Source of the DNA: Betaproteobacteria bacterium HGW-Betaproteobacteria-9
GTDB lineage: Bacteria > Pseudomonadota > Gammaproteobacteria > Burkholderiales > Burkholderiaceae_C
Reading direction: 5' to 3'
DNA: 53,295 nucleotides
Assembly (NCBI GenBank): GCA_002842215.1
Contig: PHCC01000035.1
Span: 1-53,295, forward strand
The position numbers and the translations under genes are program-made. The notes beneath the pieces were generated by a model, which worked only from the letters and a program-made list of their open reading frames with translations, had not been told where the DNA came from and searched no databases. Shown here in pieces: positions 41,724-50,475 of the stretch; position 1 is the first letter of the stretch, and each line of letters starts with the position of its first letter.

Positions 41724-42914
41724 ATGCAATTCATCCGTTTCTCCGATCTCTGCGCCAGTGGCCAGGCCAAGGGTCAGCGTGTCTTCATCCGCGCCGACCT
41801 CAACGTGCCGCAGGACGACGCGGGCAACATCACCGAAGACACGCGCATCCGCGCCAGCATCCCCGCGATCCAGATGGCGCTGGACGCTGGTGCCGCCGTC
41901 ATGGTGACTTCGCACCTCGGCCGCCCCACCGAAGGTGAATTCAAGCCCGAAGATTCGCTCGCCCCCGTGGCCGCGCGCATGGGGGAACTCATGGGCCGCA
42001 GCATCCCCGTGGTGGCCAACTGGGTCGATGGCGTGTCCGTCGAACCCGGCCAGCTCGTCATGCTGGAGAACTGCCGCCTCAACGTCGGCGAGAAGAAGAA
42101 CAAGCCCGAACTCGCCGCCAAGCTCGGCAAGCTCTGCGACATCTTCGTGCACGACGCCTTCGGCACCGCGCACCGCGCCGAAGGCAGCACCTACGGCATC
42201 GCCGAGACCGCACCCATCGCCTGTGCCGGCCCGCTGCTGGCGGCGGAGATGGACGCCATCGGCAAAGCGCTCGCCAACCCGAAGCGCCCGCTGATCGCCA
42301 TCGTCGCCGGCAGCAAGGTCAGCACCAAGCTCACCATCCTGCAGGCCCTGGCCAAGAACGTGGACGGCCTGATCGTTGGCGGCGGCATCGCCAACACCTT
42401 CATGCTGGCCGCCGGCCTGAAAATCGGCAAGAGCCTGGCCGAACCCGACCTGGTCGGTGAAGCCAAAGCCGTGATCGACGCCATGCAAGCGCGCGGCGCT
42501 GCCGTGCCCATCCCGACCGACGTGGTCTGCGCCAAGAGCTTCAGCCCCGACGCCGTGGCCACAGTCAAGGCCGCCACCGACGTGGCCGACGACGACCTGA
42601 TCCTGGACATCGGGCCGCAAACCGCGCAGCTGCTGGCCGAACAACTCAAACAGGCCGGCACCATCGTCTGGAACGGCCCGGTGGGCGTGTTCGAGTTCGC
42701 GGCGTTCGAGAACGGCACCAAGGTGATCGCGCAAGCGATTGCCGAATCGAGCGCCTTCAGCATCGCCGGCGGTGGCGACACCCTGGCCGCGATCGCCAAG
42801 TACGGCATCGAGAAGCAGGTGGGCTACATCTCCACCGGCGGTGGGGCCTTCCTCGAAGTGCTGGAGGGCAAGACGCTGCCGGCGTTTGAAGTGCTGGCGC
42901 GAAGGGCGGCCTGA
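41724..42914 (+). CDS. pgk: Phosphoglycerate kinase
   Basis: 396 residues, full length. It catalyses 1,3-bisphosphoglycerate + ADP to 3-phosphoglycerate + ATP. Visible are the substrate-binding VFIRADLNVP (about 20-29), SHLGRPTEGEFKPEDSL (about 62-78), the nucleotide-binding AIVAGSKVSTKLTIL (about 192-206), GGGIANTF and IAGGGDTLAAI near the C-terminus. It appears monocistronic; a dispersed repeat follows. Confidence 0.97.
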   Translation: MQFIRFSDLCASGQAKGQRVFIRADLNVPQDDAGNITEDTRIRASIPAIQMALDAGAAVMVTSHLGRPTEGEFKPEDSLAPVAARMGELMGRSIPVVANWVDGVSVEPGQLVMLENCRLNVGEKKNKPELAAKLGKLCDIFVHDAFGTAHRAEGSTYGIAETAPIACAGPLLAAEMDAIGKALANPKRPLIAIVAGSKVSTKLTILQALAKNVDGLIVGGGIANTFMLAAGLKIGKSLAEPDLVGEAKAVIDAMQARGAAVPIPTDVVCAKSFSPDAVATVKAATDVADDDLILDIGPQTAQLLAEQLKQAGTIVWNGPVGVFEFAAFENGTKVIAQAIAESSAFSIAGGGDTLAAIAKYGIEKQVGYISTGGGAFLEVLEGKTLPAFEVLARRAA

Positions 42915-42952
42915 ACAACGACTTGACCGACGGAGCGCGTGTCTGATCCGGG

Positions 42953-43008
42953 GATGCGGTGGAACCGGCTTTGCCGGGCCACTCGCATCGCCCCCTTGGG
43001 GGTGACGC
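42953..43008 (-). repeat. GC-rich dispersed intergenic repeat, copy 3 (inverted)
   Basis: Read on the minus strand: CGTCACCCCCAAGGGGGC, then GTGGCCCGGCAAAGCCGG and TTCCACCGCAT, the same blocks as copies 1 and 2. It lies between the convergent pgk and DUF454 genes. Confidence 0.75.
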
Positions 43009-43028
43009 CGCAGGCGGCGCGGGGGTGG

Positions 43029-43424
43029 CTACCTTCGCGTGGGGATGCGCAACACCACCCACGCGCCCACGGCGCCCAGCACGACCAACGCGGCCTGCGC
43101 GATCACACGGCCGCGAAAACTCCAGATCGAGAAGCTCACCATCACCAGCATCGAGACCACGGCGATGGTCTTGTTGCGGCGTGTCAGGCTGCGGTGTTGC
43201 TCCCAGTCGCGCAGCATCGGACCGGTGAGCCGGTGGTTGAGCAGCCAGCGGTGCAGGCGTGGCGAAGCCTTGGCGTAGCAGGCTGCGGCCAGCAGGATGA
43301 AGGGCGTGGTGGGCAGGCCGGGCAGCACGACGCCGATCACACCCAGCAGCAGCGCCAGCGAACCAGCGGCCCACAGCAACCCACGCACCAGGCGCGAGCG
43401 GTGGGGTGCCTGGGTGGCGCTCAC
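43029..43424 (-). CDS. DUF454 (YbaN) family inner-membrane protein
   Basis: 131 residues from the GTG at 43424, which overlaps the stop of the SirB2-like gene (GTGA). The family signature GVVLPGLPTTPFILLAAACY lies near residues 32-51, then KASPRLHRWLLNHRLTGPML. Two to three further helices follow. The function is unknown. Confidence 0.87.
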   Translation of the reverse strand: MSATQAPHRSRLVRGLLWAAGSLALLLGVIGVVLPGLPTTPFILLAAACYAKASPRLHRWLLNHRLTGPMLRDWEQHRSLTRRNKTIAVVSMLVMVSFSIWSFRGRVIAQAALVVLGAVGAWVVLRIPTRR

Positions 43425-43831
43425 GGCGCGAACATCCCCAGCGGGTGGTGGGCCACCGCGATGCTGGCCATGATGCCCACCACCGACAGTGCCGCGACAA
43501 AGGCGAGGGCCTTGCCGGTGCGCGTCGGCGCGCGTTTGAGGGCAAAGCTGCCCAGCACGATGTAGACCACCAGCAGCACCAGCTTGGCGCCCAGCCAGTG
43601 GTTGTGCCAGGGGTTCAGCTGCAGCAGCCACCACAGCGTGGCGCCGGCGAGCAGCAGCAGCGAGTCGATGACGGGGCTCAGGCCGCGGGCCAGGTCGCGC
43701 ATGGGCCAGGCCTGCCCCGCCAGCACACCCAGGCCGCGCACGGCGAACACCGACACGCTCAAGACCACCAGGGTGATGTGCAGGAGTCGGAGCCAGGGGT
43801 AGAGGGCGGCAATCAGTTCGGGCGAGGGCAT
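43421..43831 (-). CDS. SirB2-like membrane protein
   Basis: 136 residues with four predicted helices: YPWLRLLHITLVVLSVSVFA, SPVIDSLLLLAGATLWWLLQ, WLGAKLVLLVVYIVLGSFAL and FVAALSVVGIMASIAVAHHP. The pattern and length match the SirB family of small integral membrane proteins, whose role is poorly defined. It is coupled by a GTGA overlap to DUF454. The OYE-family gene ends 10 bases upstream on the same strand. Confidence 0.78.
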   Translation of the reverse strand: MPSPELIAALYPWLRLLHITLVVLSVSVFAVRGLGVLAGQAWPMRDLARGLSPVIDSLLLLAGATLWWLLQLNPWHNHWLGAKLVLLVVYIVLGSFALKRAPTRTGKALAFVAALSVVGIMASIAVAHHPLGMFAP

Positions 43832-43841
43832 GGTCCGCGCA

Positions 43842-45095
43842 TCATAGGCGGCTGCGGTCCAGCGGCGGAGCGTGGGGGCAAGGTTTCGCCGCCGGGCCGC
43901 CCCAAGGCGAAACAGCCCCCTCGGGGGGCAGCGACCCGCGCAGCGGAGGAGCGTGGGGGCAAGGTTTCGCCGCTGGGCCGCCCCAAGGCGAATACCCCGC
44001 CAGCGTCGGGTAGTCGGTGTAGCCCTTCGCATCGCCGCCGTAGAAGGTGGTTTTGTCGGGGGTGTTGAACGGACCGCCCGCGTGCAGCCGCACCACCAGA
44101 TCCGGGTTGGCGATGAAGGCCCTGCCGAAGGCCACGAGGTCGGCGCCATCGGCGAGCGCCTGGCGCGCCATCGCCAGGTCGTAGCCATTGTTGACCATCC
44201 AGGCACCCCGGCCGCCGGCTTTGCGGTAGGCGGCCTTGAGCGCGGCGTAGTCGAAGGGCCGGTCCGGCAGTTCGCGTGGGCCGCCGGTGGCGCCTTCGAT
44301 CAGGTGCAGGTAGGCCAGCTGCAGGGGGGCGAGTTTGCGCACCACGTGGTCGAACAGCGGTTGCGGATCGGCATCGTGCGCGTCGTTGGCCGGTGTCACG
44401 GGCGAGAGCCGAATGCCGGTGCGGTCGCCGCCGACGGCTTCGGTCACGGCGCGCGTCACTTCCAGCAGAAAGCGTGCGCGGTTGGCGATGCTGCCACCGT
44501 GGTCGTCCTTGCGGTGGTTGCTTCCGGTCTTGAGGAACTGGTCGATCAGGTAGCCGTTGGCGGCGTGGATCTCGACGCCATCAAAACCGGCGGCGATGGC
44601 GTTGAGCGCGGCGTGGCGGTAGTCCATCACGATGCCGGGTATCTCTTCGGCGTCGAGCGCGCGCGGCTCGGAGGTGTCGACGAAGGTGGGCGCGCCGTCC
44701 TTGATCAGCACCGTCTTGGTGTGGGCGCGGATCGCCGAGGGCGCGACCGGCGCGCCAAAGTGTGGCTGCAGCTCGCGGTGTGACACGCGACCCACGTGCC
44801 AGAGCTGCACCACGATCTTGCCGCCCGCATCGTGCACGGCCTGGGTCACGCGTTTCCAGCCGTCGAGTTGCTCGGTGCCGTAGAGGCCGGGCACGTCGGC
44901 GTAGCCTTGGCCCTGGTGGGTGATGGCGGTGGCCTCGGTGATCAGCAGGCCGGCGCTGGCGCGCTGGGTGTAGTAGGTCGCCATCAGCGGCGTCGGGATG
45001 GCGTCGGGCGCACGGTTGCGGGTGAGCGAGGCCATCACGATGCGGTTGGACAGGCTCAGGGCGCCCACTTGCAGGGGTTCGAAAAGGGTGGTCAT
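43842..45095 (-). CDS. Old yellow enzyme family NADH:flavin oxidoreductase, C-terminus extended by a repeat
   Basis: 417 residues from the ATG at 45095. It is a TIM barrel with FMN: LFEPLQVGALSLSNRIVMAS at the start, VVQLWHVGRVSH (about 98-109), the catalytic HAANGYLIDQFLKTGSNHR (about 184-202) and DLVAFGRAFIANPDLV (about 321-336). Members such as NemA and xenobiotic reductases reduce electrophilic alkenes or nitro compounds. The family normally ends close to YTDYPTL (here about residue 365). Instead about 50 more residues follow, containing SPWGGPAAKPCPHAPPL twice, encoded by a dispersed repeat that has replaced the stop. The catalytic core is intact. Confidence 0.88.
   Translation of the reverse strand: MTTLFEPLQVGALSLSNRIVMASLTRNRAPDAIPTPLMATYYTQRASAGLLITEATAITHQGQGYADVPGLYGTEQLDGWKRVTQAVHDAGGKIVVQLWHVGRVSHRELQPHFGAPVAPSAIRAHTKTVLIKDGAPTFVDTSEPRALDAEEIPGIVMDYRHAALNAIAAGFDGVEIHAANGYLIDQFLKTGSNHRKDDHGGSIANRARFLLEVTRAVTEAVGGDRTGIRLSPVTPANDAHDADPQPLFDHVVRKLAPLQLAYLHLIEGATGGPRELPDRPFDYAALKAAYRKAGGRGAWMVNNGYDLAMARQALADGADLVAFGRAFIANPDLVVRLHAGGPFNTPDKTTFYGGDAKGYTDYPTLAGYSPWGGPAAKPCPHAPPLRGSLPPEGAVSPWGGPAAKPCPHAPPLDRSRL
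43867..43992. repeat. Two-copy repeat inside the 3' end of the OYE gene
   Basis: Two 45-base units (43867-43911 and 43948-43992), by eye identical except one base, in the same orientation 81 bases apart. Between them is the small palindrome GCCCCCTCGGGGGGC. The composition and the GGGCCGCCCC core mark an intergenic dispersed repeat rather than protein-coding sequence, yet the open frame passes through both units. Confidence 0.85.
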
Positions 45096-45226
45096 GGTGG
45101 GTATGAGCGGCAGGGATGGAGATACGGCCCAGTCTACGCCTCGCAGCCCGCGCAGGCAGTCGCCGACGGACGGTGATTCCACCGAGGGTGTTTCAAATAG
45201 TGATGACGGGCGGTATAACTTTGCTC

Positions 45227-45649
45227 ATGATCCACCTCCGCGAAATCGACCACCTCGTGCTGCGCGTCGTGAATCTCGATGCCATGCTGCGGTTTTATGG
45301 CGACGTGCTGGGCTGCCCCATCGAGCGCCGCCAGGATGGCATCGGGCTGGTGCAGCTGCGCGCCGGGCGCTCGCTGCTCGACCTGGTGCCCGTGGACGGG
45401 CCGCTTGGTCGCGCCGGTGGCGCGGCGCCGGGCGCGCAGGGGCGCAACCTCGACCATTTCTGCTTCCGGGTGGAGCCGTTTGACGAGGCTCAGATCCGCG
45501 CCCAGCTGCGGGCGCACGGCGTCGAGGCCGGCGAGCTGGCATCGCGCTATGGCGCCGAAGGCGAGGGCCCTTCGCTCTACGTCACCGACCCCGAAGGCAA
45601 TGTGGTGGAACTCAAGGGGCCGCCCGATGGCGCCTCCCCGGCGCTGTGA
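45227..45649 (+). CDS. VOC-superfamily (glyoxalase/dioxygenase-like) metalloprotein
   Basis: 140 residues. Two beta-alpha-beta-beta-beta modules: IDHLVLRVVNLDAMLRFYGD (about 7-26) and LDHFCFRVEPFDEA (about 75-88), ending with YVTDPEGNVVELKG (about 118-131). His in each DHL/DHF segment and the Glu in VVELK are likely metal ligands. The substrate is unknown. It stands between a divergent OYE gene and a convergent GlxA-type regulator gene, with its stop directly against that gene's stop. Confidence 0.87.
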   Translation: MIHLREIDHLVLRVVNLDAMLRFYGDVLGCPIERRQDGIGLVQLRAGRSLLDLVPVDGPLGRAGGAAPGAQGRNLDHFCFRVEPFDEAQIRAQLRAHGVEAGELASRYGAEGEGPSLYVTDPEGNVVELKGPPDGASPAL

Positions 45650-46699
45650 TCAGACCGTGCGTCCTTGTTGCAACACCTCGCGCAGGCCCGCGAAGCGCCT
45701 GCGGTACTGGGCCGGTGTGAGGTTGACCTCGCGCTTGAACAGGCGCGCGAAATAGCCCGCGTCTTCGTAGCCCACCTGGCCGGCGATGGCCTCGATCGAG
45801 TCCTCGCTGCCTTCCAGCAACTGTTTGGCCTCTTCGAGCCGCACGTGGTGCACGTACTGCAGCGGTGACAAACCCGTGGCCTGCTGGAAGCGGCGCACGA
45901 AGGAGCGCTCAGCCAGGCCCGAGAGCCGCGTCATCGCCGCCACCGGGCTCGGCTCGCCGTAGTGGTCGGCGACCCAGAGCTGGCAGCGCGTGATCACCGC
46001 GTCGTCCGACTGCCGGCTCGCCGAGAGCCGCGCAAACGGCTGCTGGCCACTCTCGTGCCAGTCGATCAGGTACAGGCGCGCCATCTGCATCGCCGCCTCC
46101 AGACCCACCAGCCGGGCGATCAGGTACAGCGCGAGGTCTTGCCACGAGGTGCCGCCACCGGCCATCACCAGGCGCTGGCCTTCGCCCGCGGTCACCAGTG
46201 CGCGCCGGCGGTGCAGGCGGATGCCTGGGTGGCGCTGCGCCAGCACGTCGCAGTAGGCCCAGTGGGTGGTGGCGTCCTCGCCTTCGAGCAGGCCGGCTTC
46301 GGCCATCAGCAGCGCGCCCGAGCAGGCCGCCGCGATGATGGCGCCCCGGGCATGGGTTTCACGCAGCCAGGCCGCTTCGACCCGATAGCGTCCGCGCAGG
46401 TCGGTGCTCGGCACCACGAACACCTCGGGGATGCAGATGACCTGCGGGGCCACGGCGTTGGCGATGGAGGTGTCGGGCACCAGGTGCACGCCGTTGGCAA
46501 TGGTCAGGGGTTGGCCGTCGGCCGAGACGATCTGCACCCGCAGCGACGAGCTGCCTGGGCGATCCTCAACCACCAGGGGCCAGTCGCGCCCCACACCCAT
46601 GAACATGTCGCTCATGCCGAACAGCACCGAGGCCGCGACCTCGGGCAGCGCCAGGATGGCCACGGTGGCGAGCACGGGGGCGCCGTCGGGGGCGGACAT
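45650..46699 (-). CDS. GlxA-type AraC-family regulator (DJ-1/PfpI + AraC HTH)
   Basis: 349 residues. The N-terminal DJ-1/PfpI-like domain (about 10-190) has the nucleophile-elbow region AIIAAACSGALLMAEAGLL. The C-terminal AraC double HTH (about 225-340) includes LAERSFVRRFQQATGLSPLQ and VGYEDAGYFARLFKREV. Such proteins often activate a divergent gene; here that is the sterol-desaturase-family gene, with an inverted repeat between them. The ligand is unknown. Confidence 0.9.
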   Translation of the reverse strand: MSAPDGAPVLATVAILALPEVAASVLFGMSDMFMGVGRDWPLVVEDRPGSSSLRVQIVSADGQPLTIANGVHLVPDTSIANAVAPQVICIPEVFVVPSTDLRGRYRVEAAWLRETHARGAIIAAACSGALLMAEAGLLEGEDATTHWAYCDVLAQRHPGIRLHRRRALVTAGEGQRLVMAGGGTSWQDLALYLIARLVGLEAAMQMARLYLIDWHESGQQPFARLSASRQSDDAVITRCQLWVADHYGEPSPVAAMTRLSGLAERSFVRRFQQATGLSPLQYVHHVRLEEAKQLLEGSEDSIEAIAGQVGYEDAGYFARLFKREVNLTPAQYRRRFAGLREVLQQGRTV

Positions 46700-46765
46700 G
46701 GCGGTTTTGTCGGGTGGCTGTCGGATTTGACTGCAGGTGAAAACGGGGGGTCTGCCTACAGTGGT

Positions 46766-46788
46766 TGACCGATTCTAGAACCGTCAAA
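46766..46788. promoter_or_regulatory. Nested inverted repeat in the glxA-like/desaturase intergenic region
   Basis: TTGAC (46766-46770), TTCTAGAA (46774-46781) and GTCAA (46784-46788) form a nested palindrome 30 bases before the desaturase ATG. It is a candidate operator; AraC-family sites are usually direct repeats, so another regulator could be responsible. Confidence 0.35.
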
Positions 46789-46817
46789 TCCCCTTGCAAC
46801 CTCTCACTGGAAACACC

Positions 46818-47552
46818 ATGTCCTGGCCCGAAATCCTCACCCTGGCGGTGCTGCCCGCCTTCCTCCTGCTCGATGCCATCACCCACGCCCACGCTGGCCG
46901 CGTGCGCGGCTGGCGCTCACGGGCCCTGTCCATCACTGTGGTCAACGCCGGGCTGGCGCTGCTCGTCGGGCACCTCTGGAGCCGCTTTTTCGGGGGTCTG
47001 CACGTTTTCGACGGGGCGACTCTCGGCACCGCCGGCGGCGCGGCGCTGGGCGTGCTGGTGTACCAGTTCTTCCACTACGGGTACCACCGCAGCGCGCACC
47101 GCTTCGACACTCTCTGGCGTCTGGGCCACCAGATGCACCACAGCGCCGAATCGCTCGACCCCTGGGGTGCCTTCTACCTGCACCCGCTCGACACGGCGCT
47201 GTTCACCACGCTCTCCAGCCTGGTGCTGTTTCCGCTGCTCGGCCTGAGCCCCGAAGCGGGTGCCTGGGCGGTGGCGCTGCTGACCTTTCTCTCGGTGTTC
47301 CAGCACACCCGTGTGCGCACACCGATCTGGCTGGGCTACCTGATCCAGCGACCCGAAAGCCACGCCATCCACCACCAGCGCGGCGTGCACGCGCACAACT
47401 ACGCCGACCTGCCGCTGTGGGACCTGCTGTTCGGCACCTTCCGCAACGGACCGGCGAACGCGCCCTGGCCCGAACTGGGTTTCCACGACGGCGCCTTTGC
47501 GCGCATTCCCGAAATGCTGGCGTTCCGCGACGTGTCGCGCGCCAGGCACTGA
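46818..47552 (+). CDS. Sterol desaturase / fatty acid hydroxylase family membrane protein
   Basis: 244 residues. Four or more helices and the di-iron His motifs are visible: HYGYHRSAHR (about 91-100), HQMHHSAE (about 108-115) and HAIHHQRGVHAHNY (about 178-191). The family hydroxylates or desaturates lipids. The substrate is unknown. It is divergent from the GlxA-type regulator and followed 46 bases later by the TPR gene. Confidence 0.88.
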   Translation: MSWPEILTLAVLPAFLLLDAITHAHAGRVRGWRSRALSITVVNAGLALLVGHLWSRFFGGLHVFDGATLGTAGGAALGVLVYQFFHYGYHRSAHRFDTLWRLGHQMHHSAESLDPWGAFYLHPLDTALFTTLSSLVLFPLLGLSPEAGAWAVALLTFLSVFQHTRVRTPIWLGYLIQRPESHAIHHQRGVHAHNYADLPLWDLLFGTFRNGPANAPWPELGFHDGAFARIPEMLAFRDVSRARH

Positions 47553-47598
47553 TCCCTTTCCTTTTTCTTTTTCCCCACCCCCACCCTGGAGCATTCCC

Positions 47599-48903
47599 AT
47601 GACCACGAAAGACACCGTCGGCTACACCCTCTCGGGCGGCAACGCCCACGCCCAGAACCTGCTGGAGCAGGCCTTGCACCAGTTCCGCTGCTTTGCCGAC
47701 AACCCCCTGGCCACCGCCGAAGCGGCGCTGGCCGAAGCCCCCGACCTGGTGATGGCCCAGGTGCTGCGCGCCTGGCTTTACCTGCTGTCCTCGGAAGCGG
47801 CAGCCGTGGTGCCCGCCCGCGAGGCCCTGGCGGCCGCGCGCGAGCTGCCGAACAACGAACGCGAGGCCTGGCACCTGCGGGCCATCGCGCAGCTGTGCGA
47901 CGGCCAGTGGCGCGCCGCCGCGCTCACGCTGGAGGACCTGAGCGTGCACTACCCGCTGGACGCGCTGGCCCTGCAGGCCGGTCAGCAGCTCGACTTCTTC
48001 GTGGGGGATTCGCGCATGCTGCGCGACCGCATTGCGCGCGCCCTGCCCGCGTGGTCCGCCACCCTGCCCGGCTGGCACGCGGTGTTGGGCATGCAGGCCT
48101 TCGGACTCGAAGAAACCGGTGACTACGCGCGCGCCGAACGCCTGGGGCGCCAGGCTGTGGACCTGCAGCCCCGCGACGCCTGGGCGCAGCACGCGGTGGC
48201 CCACGTGCTGGAGATGCAGGGCCGGCGCGACGAGGGCATCGAGTGGATGCGTGGCAACGAAGGCTGGCAGACCGACAACTTCCTGGCGGTGCACAACTGG
48301 TGGCACCTCGCGCTGCACCACCTCGCGCAGGGCGATGTGACCGAAGTGCTTTCGCTGTACGACGGCCCCATCCACGGCCACCGCCCCGACATCCAGGTGG
48401 AGCTGGTGGACGCGAGCGCCTTGTTGTGGCGGCTGGACCTGCAGGGGGCGGACGTGGGCACGCGCTGGGAGCGCCTGGCCGAGCGCTGGGCGCCCTTCGC
48501 GGGCGACGGCCACTATGCCTTCAGCGACTGGCACGCGGCCATGGCCTTCGTGGCCGCCGGACGCGAAGACCTGCTGCAGACGCTGCTGCAGGCCCAGCGC
48601 CAGGCCATGGCCAGCGAGGGCGACAACGCGGCCTTCACGCGCGAGGTCGGCTCGGCGGTCACGCAGGCCTGCATCGCCTTCGGCCAGCAGGACTGGGCGC
48701 GTGCGGTGGCCCTGCTGCGCCCGGTGCGCAGCCAGTCGCACCGGTTCGGTGGTAGCCATGCGCAGCGCGACCTGATCGACCTCACGCTGATCGCCGCGGC
48801 CCAGCGCAGCGGCCAGAAAGCCCTGGCGCGCGCGCTGGAGCAGGAGCGCCTGGCCCTGGCCCGGCAGCGCCTGCCCGCAAGGCGCGAGGCGCTGGCCGCC
48901 TGA
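47599..48903 (+). CDS. Tetratricopeptide-repeat protein (TTC38-like)
   Basis: 434 residues; CTGGAG precedes the ATG. Helical repeats run along the whole length. TPR-like units include ARAERLGRQAVDLQPRDAWA (about 177-196), and the region around HVLEMQGRRDEGIEWM and HNWWHLALHHLAQGD (about 235-249) is the hallmark of the TTC38 family. There is no signal peptide or membrane segment. The molecular role of the bacterial family is not established. Confidence 0.85.
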   Translation: MTTKDTVGYTLSGGNAHAQNLLEQALHQFRCFADNPLATAEAALAEAPDLVMAQVLRAWLYLLSSEAAAVVPAREALAAARELPNNEREAWHLRAIAQLCDGQWRAAALTLEDLSVHYPLDALALQAGQQLDFFVGDSRMLRDRIARALPAWSATLPGWHAVLGMQAFGLEETGDYARAERLGRQAVDLQPRDAWAQHAVAHVLEMQGRRDEGIEWMRGNEGWQTDNFLAVHNWWHLALHHLAQGDVTEVLSLYDGPIHGHRPDIQVELVDASALLWRLDLQGADVGTRWERLAERWAPFAGDGHYAFSDWHAAMAFVAAGREDLLQTLLQAQRQAMASEGDNAAFTREVGSAVTQACIAFGQQDWARAVALLRPVRSQSHRFGGSHAQRDLIDLTLIAAAQRSGQKALARALEQERLALARQRLPARREALAA

Positions 48904-48948
48904 GCTCCGTTTCTTCCCACCTTTCGCCGGCCCCGCCGGCCTTGAGCC

Positions 48949-49251
48949 ATGCACACCTCACAGCTGTCCCTGCCTTCCACCCTGCGCCTGTCGCGCCGGC
49001 CGTACCCGGCCGCCAGCGCGCGCACCGCCGCAGACACCTGGGTGCTGCCCCGGGGGGCCCTGCAATGCATCACGCGGCCACGGGGCTGCCGCATCGAGTG
49101 CATCGCCGGCCGGGCCTGGATCACCCACGACCGCGACCCGCGTGACATCGTGCTGGAAGCCGGTGAGAGCCACATTTGCGACCGGCCCGAGCGCGTGATC
49201 GTGCAGGCCCTCGAAGCGCTCACCCTGCGGGTGCTCCCGCCCGCCGGGTGA
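48949..49251 (+). CDS. DUF2917-family small protein
   Basis: 100 residues. The core (about 30-98) is a small beta-barrel-like segment: LPRGALQCITRPRGCRIEC, then AGRAWITHDRDPRDIVLEAG and VIVQALEALTLRV, the usual DUF2917 layout, with the conserved W near the middle. The function is unknown. It lies 45 bases after the TPR gene. Confidence 0.82.
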   Translation: MHTSQLSLPSTLRLSRRPYPAASARTAADTWVLPRGALQCITRPRGCRIECIAGRAWITHDRDPRDIVLEAGESHICDRPERVIVQALEALTLRVLPPAG

Positions 49252-49416
49252 GCCGGATGGCGGTGCGTTGACCGCGCATCCCGTGCGTTGGGGCGCCGGT
49301 GGTTCCATCAAGGCACGCTGACCCGGTGGGTGGAGGCGGCGCGCCGGGGGAGGGGTACAGGGGTCTTTCGCGGGCTCACAGACCGGCGGGATGCAAAGCA
49401 TCTGACAATGCGGTCC

Positions 49417-50442
49417 ATGAACCCCATGCCCAAGCCCCTGCAAGACATCCGCCTCTCCCTGCTTGATCTGGTGGCCGTGCGCGAAGGCGGCACGGTGGCC
49501 GATGCGCTGGCCATCGCCCTGCGCACCGCACAGCACGCGGAGGCCCTGGGCTTCACGCGTTACTGGCTGGCCGAACACCACAACATGAGCGGCATCGCCA
49601 GTTCGGCCACGGCCGTGCTGGTGGGCCACATCGCTGGCGCCACGCAGCGCATGCGCGTCGGTTCGGGCGGTGTGATGCTGCCCAACCACGCGCCGCTGGT
49701 GGTGGCCGAGGCCTTCGGCACCTTGGCCGAGCTCTATCCCGGCCGCATCGACCTGGGCCTGGGTCGCGCGCCCGGCACCGATCCGCTCACCATGCGCGCG
49801 CTGCGCCGCGACCGCCGCGAAACCGAAGACGATTTCCCGCGCGATGTGGCCGAGCTGCAGCGCCTGCTGGGCGATGCGGTGCCGGGCCAGAAGCTGATCG
49901 CCATGCCCGGCGCGGGCACACACGTGCCGATCTGGCTGCTGGGCTCCAGCCTGTTTTCGGCCCAGCTGGCGGCCGAGCGGGGTCTGCCATACGCCTTCGC
50001 CTCGCACTTTGCACCGCGTTACCTGCTGCAGGCGCTGGACCTCTACCGCCACAACTTCAAGCCCTCGGCCGTGCTGGACAAGCCCTACGCCATCGTCGGC
50101 GTGCCACTGATCGCCGCACCCACGGACGACGAAGCCGAGTACCTGGCCAGCAGCACCTACCAGCGTGTGCTGGGCATCCTCACCGGCAAACGCGGCCAAC
50201 TGCCGGCGCCCGTGGCAGGTTTCATGGAAACGCTGGACACCCAGGCCCGTGCGGCGATCGCCGACTTCCTGGCCTGTGCGGTGATCGGCGGCCCGGACAC
50301 GGTGCGCGCCGGCCTCACCAAACTCGCCAACGCGACCCAGGCCGACGAGTTCATGCTGGTGAGCGACGTGTTCGACCCGGCGCTGCGCCTGCGTTCGCTG
50401 GACATCGCGGCGGCGGCGATGCGCGAGCCGGTGGCGGCTTGA
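49417..50442 (+). CDS. LLM-class flavin-dependent oxidoreductase (luciferase-like, MsnO8 type)
   Basis: 341 residues from the ATG at 49417 (ATG 49408 and further in-frame codons are possible). It is a bacterial-luciferase-like TIM barrel: RLSLLDLVAVREGGT at the start, TRYWLAEHHNMSGIASSATA (about 46-65), VGSGGVMLPNHAPLVVAEAF (about 80-99) and RIDLGLGRAPGTDPLT. These enzymes use FMNH2 and oxygen for oxidations; no substrate can be named. Upstream bases to the DUF2917 stop (165) show nothing notable. Confidence 0.9.
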   Translation: MNPMPKPLQDIRLSLLDLVAVREGGTVADALAIALRTAQHAEALGFTRYWLAEHHNMSGIASSATAVLVGHIAGATQRMRVGSGGVMLPNHAPLVVAEAFGTLAELYPGRIDLGLGRAPGTDPLTMRALRRDRRETEDDFPRDVAELQRLLGDAVPGQKLIAMPGAGTHVPIWLLGSSLFSAQLAAERGLPYAFASHFAPRYLLQALDLYRHNFKPSAVLDKPYAIVGVPLIAAPTDDEAEYLASSTYQRVLGILTGKRGQLPAPVAGFMETLDTQARAAIADFLACAVIGGPDTVRAGLTKLANATQADEFMLVSDVFDPALRLRSLDIAAAAMREPVAA

Positions 50443-50475
50443 TGGCCCTGGTTGCCTGAGCTTCGTTGAACACGT

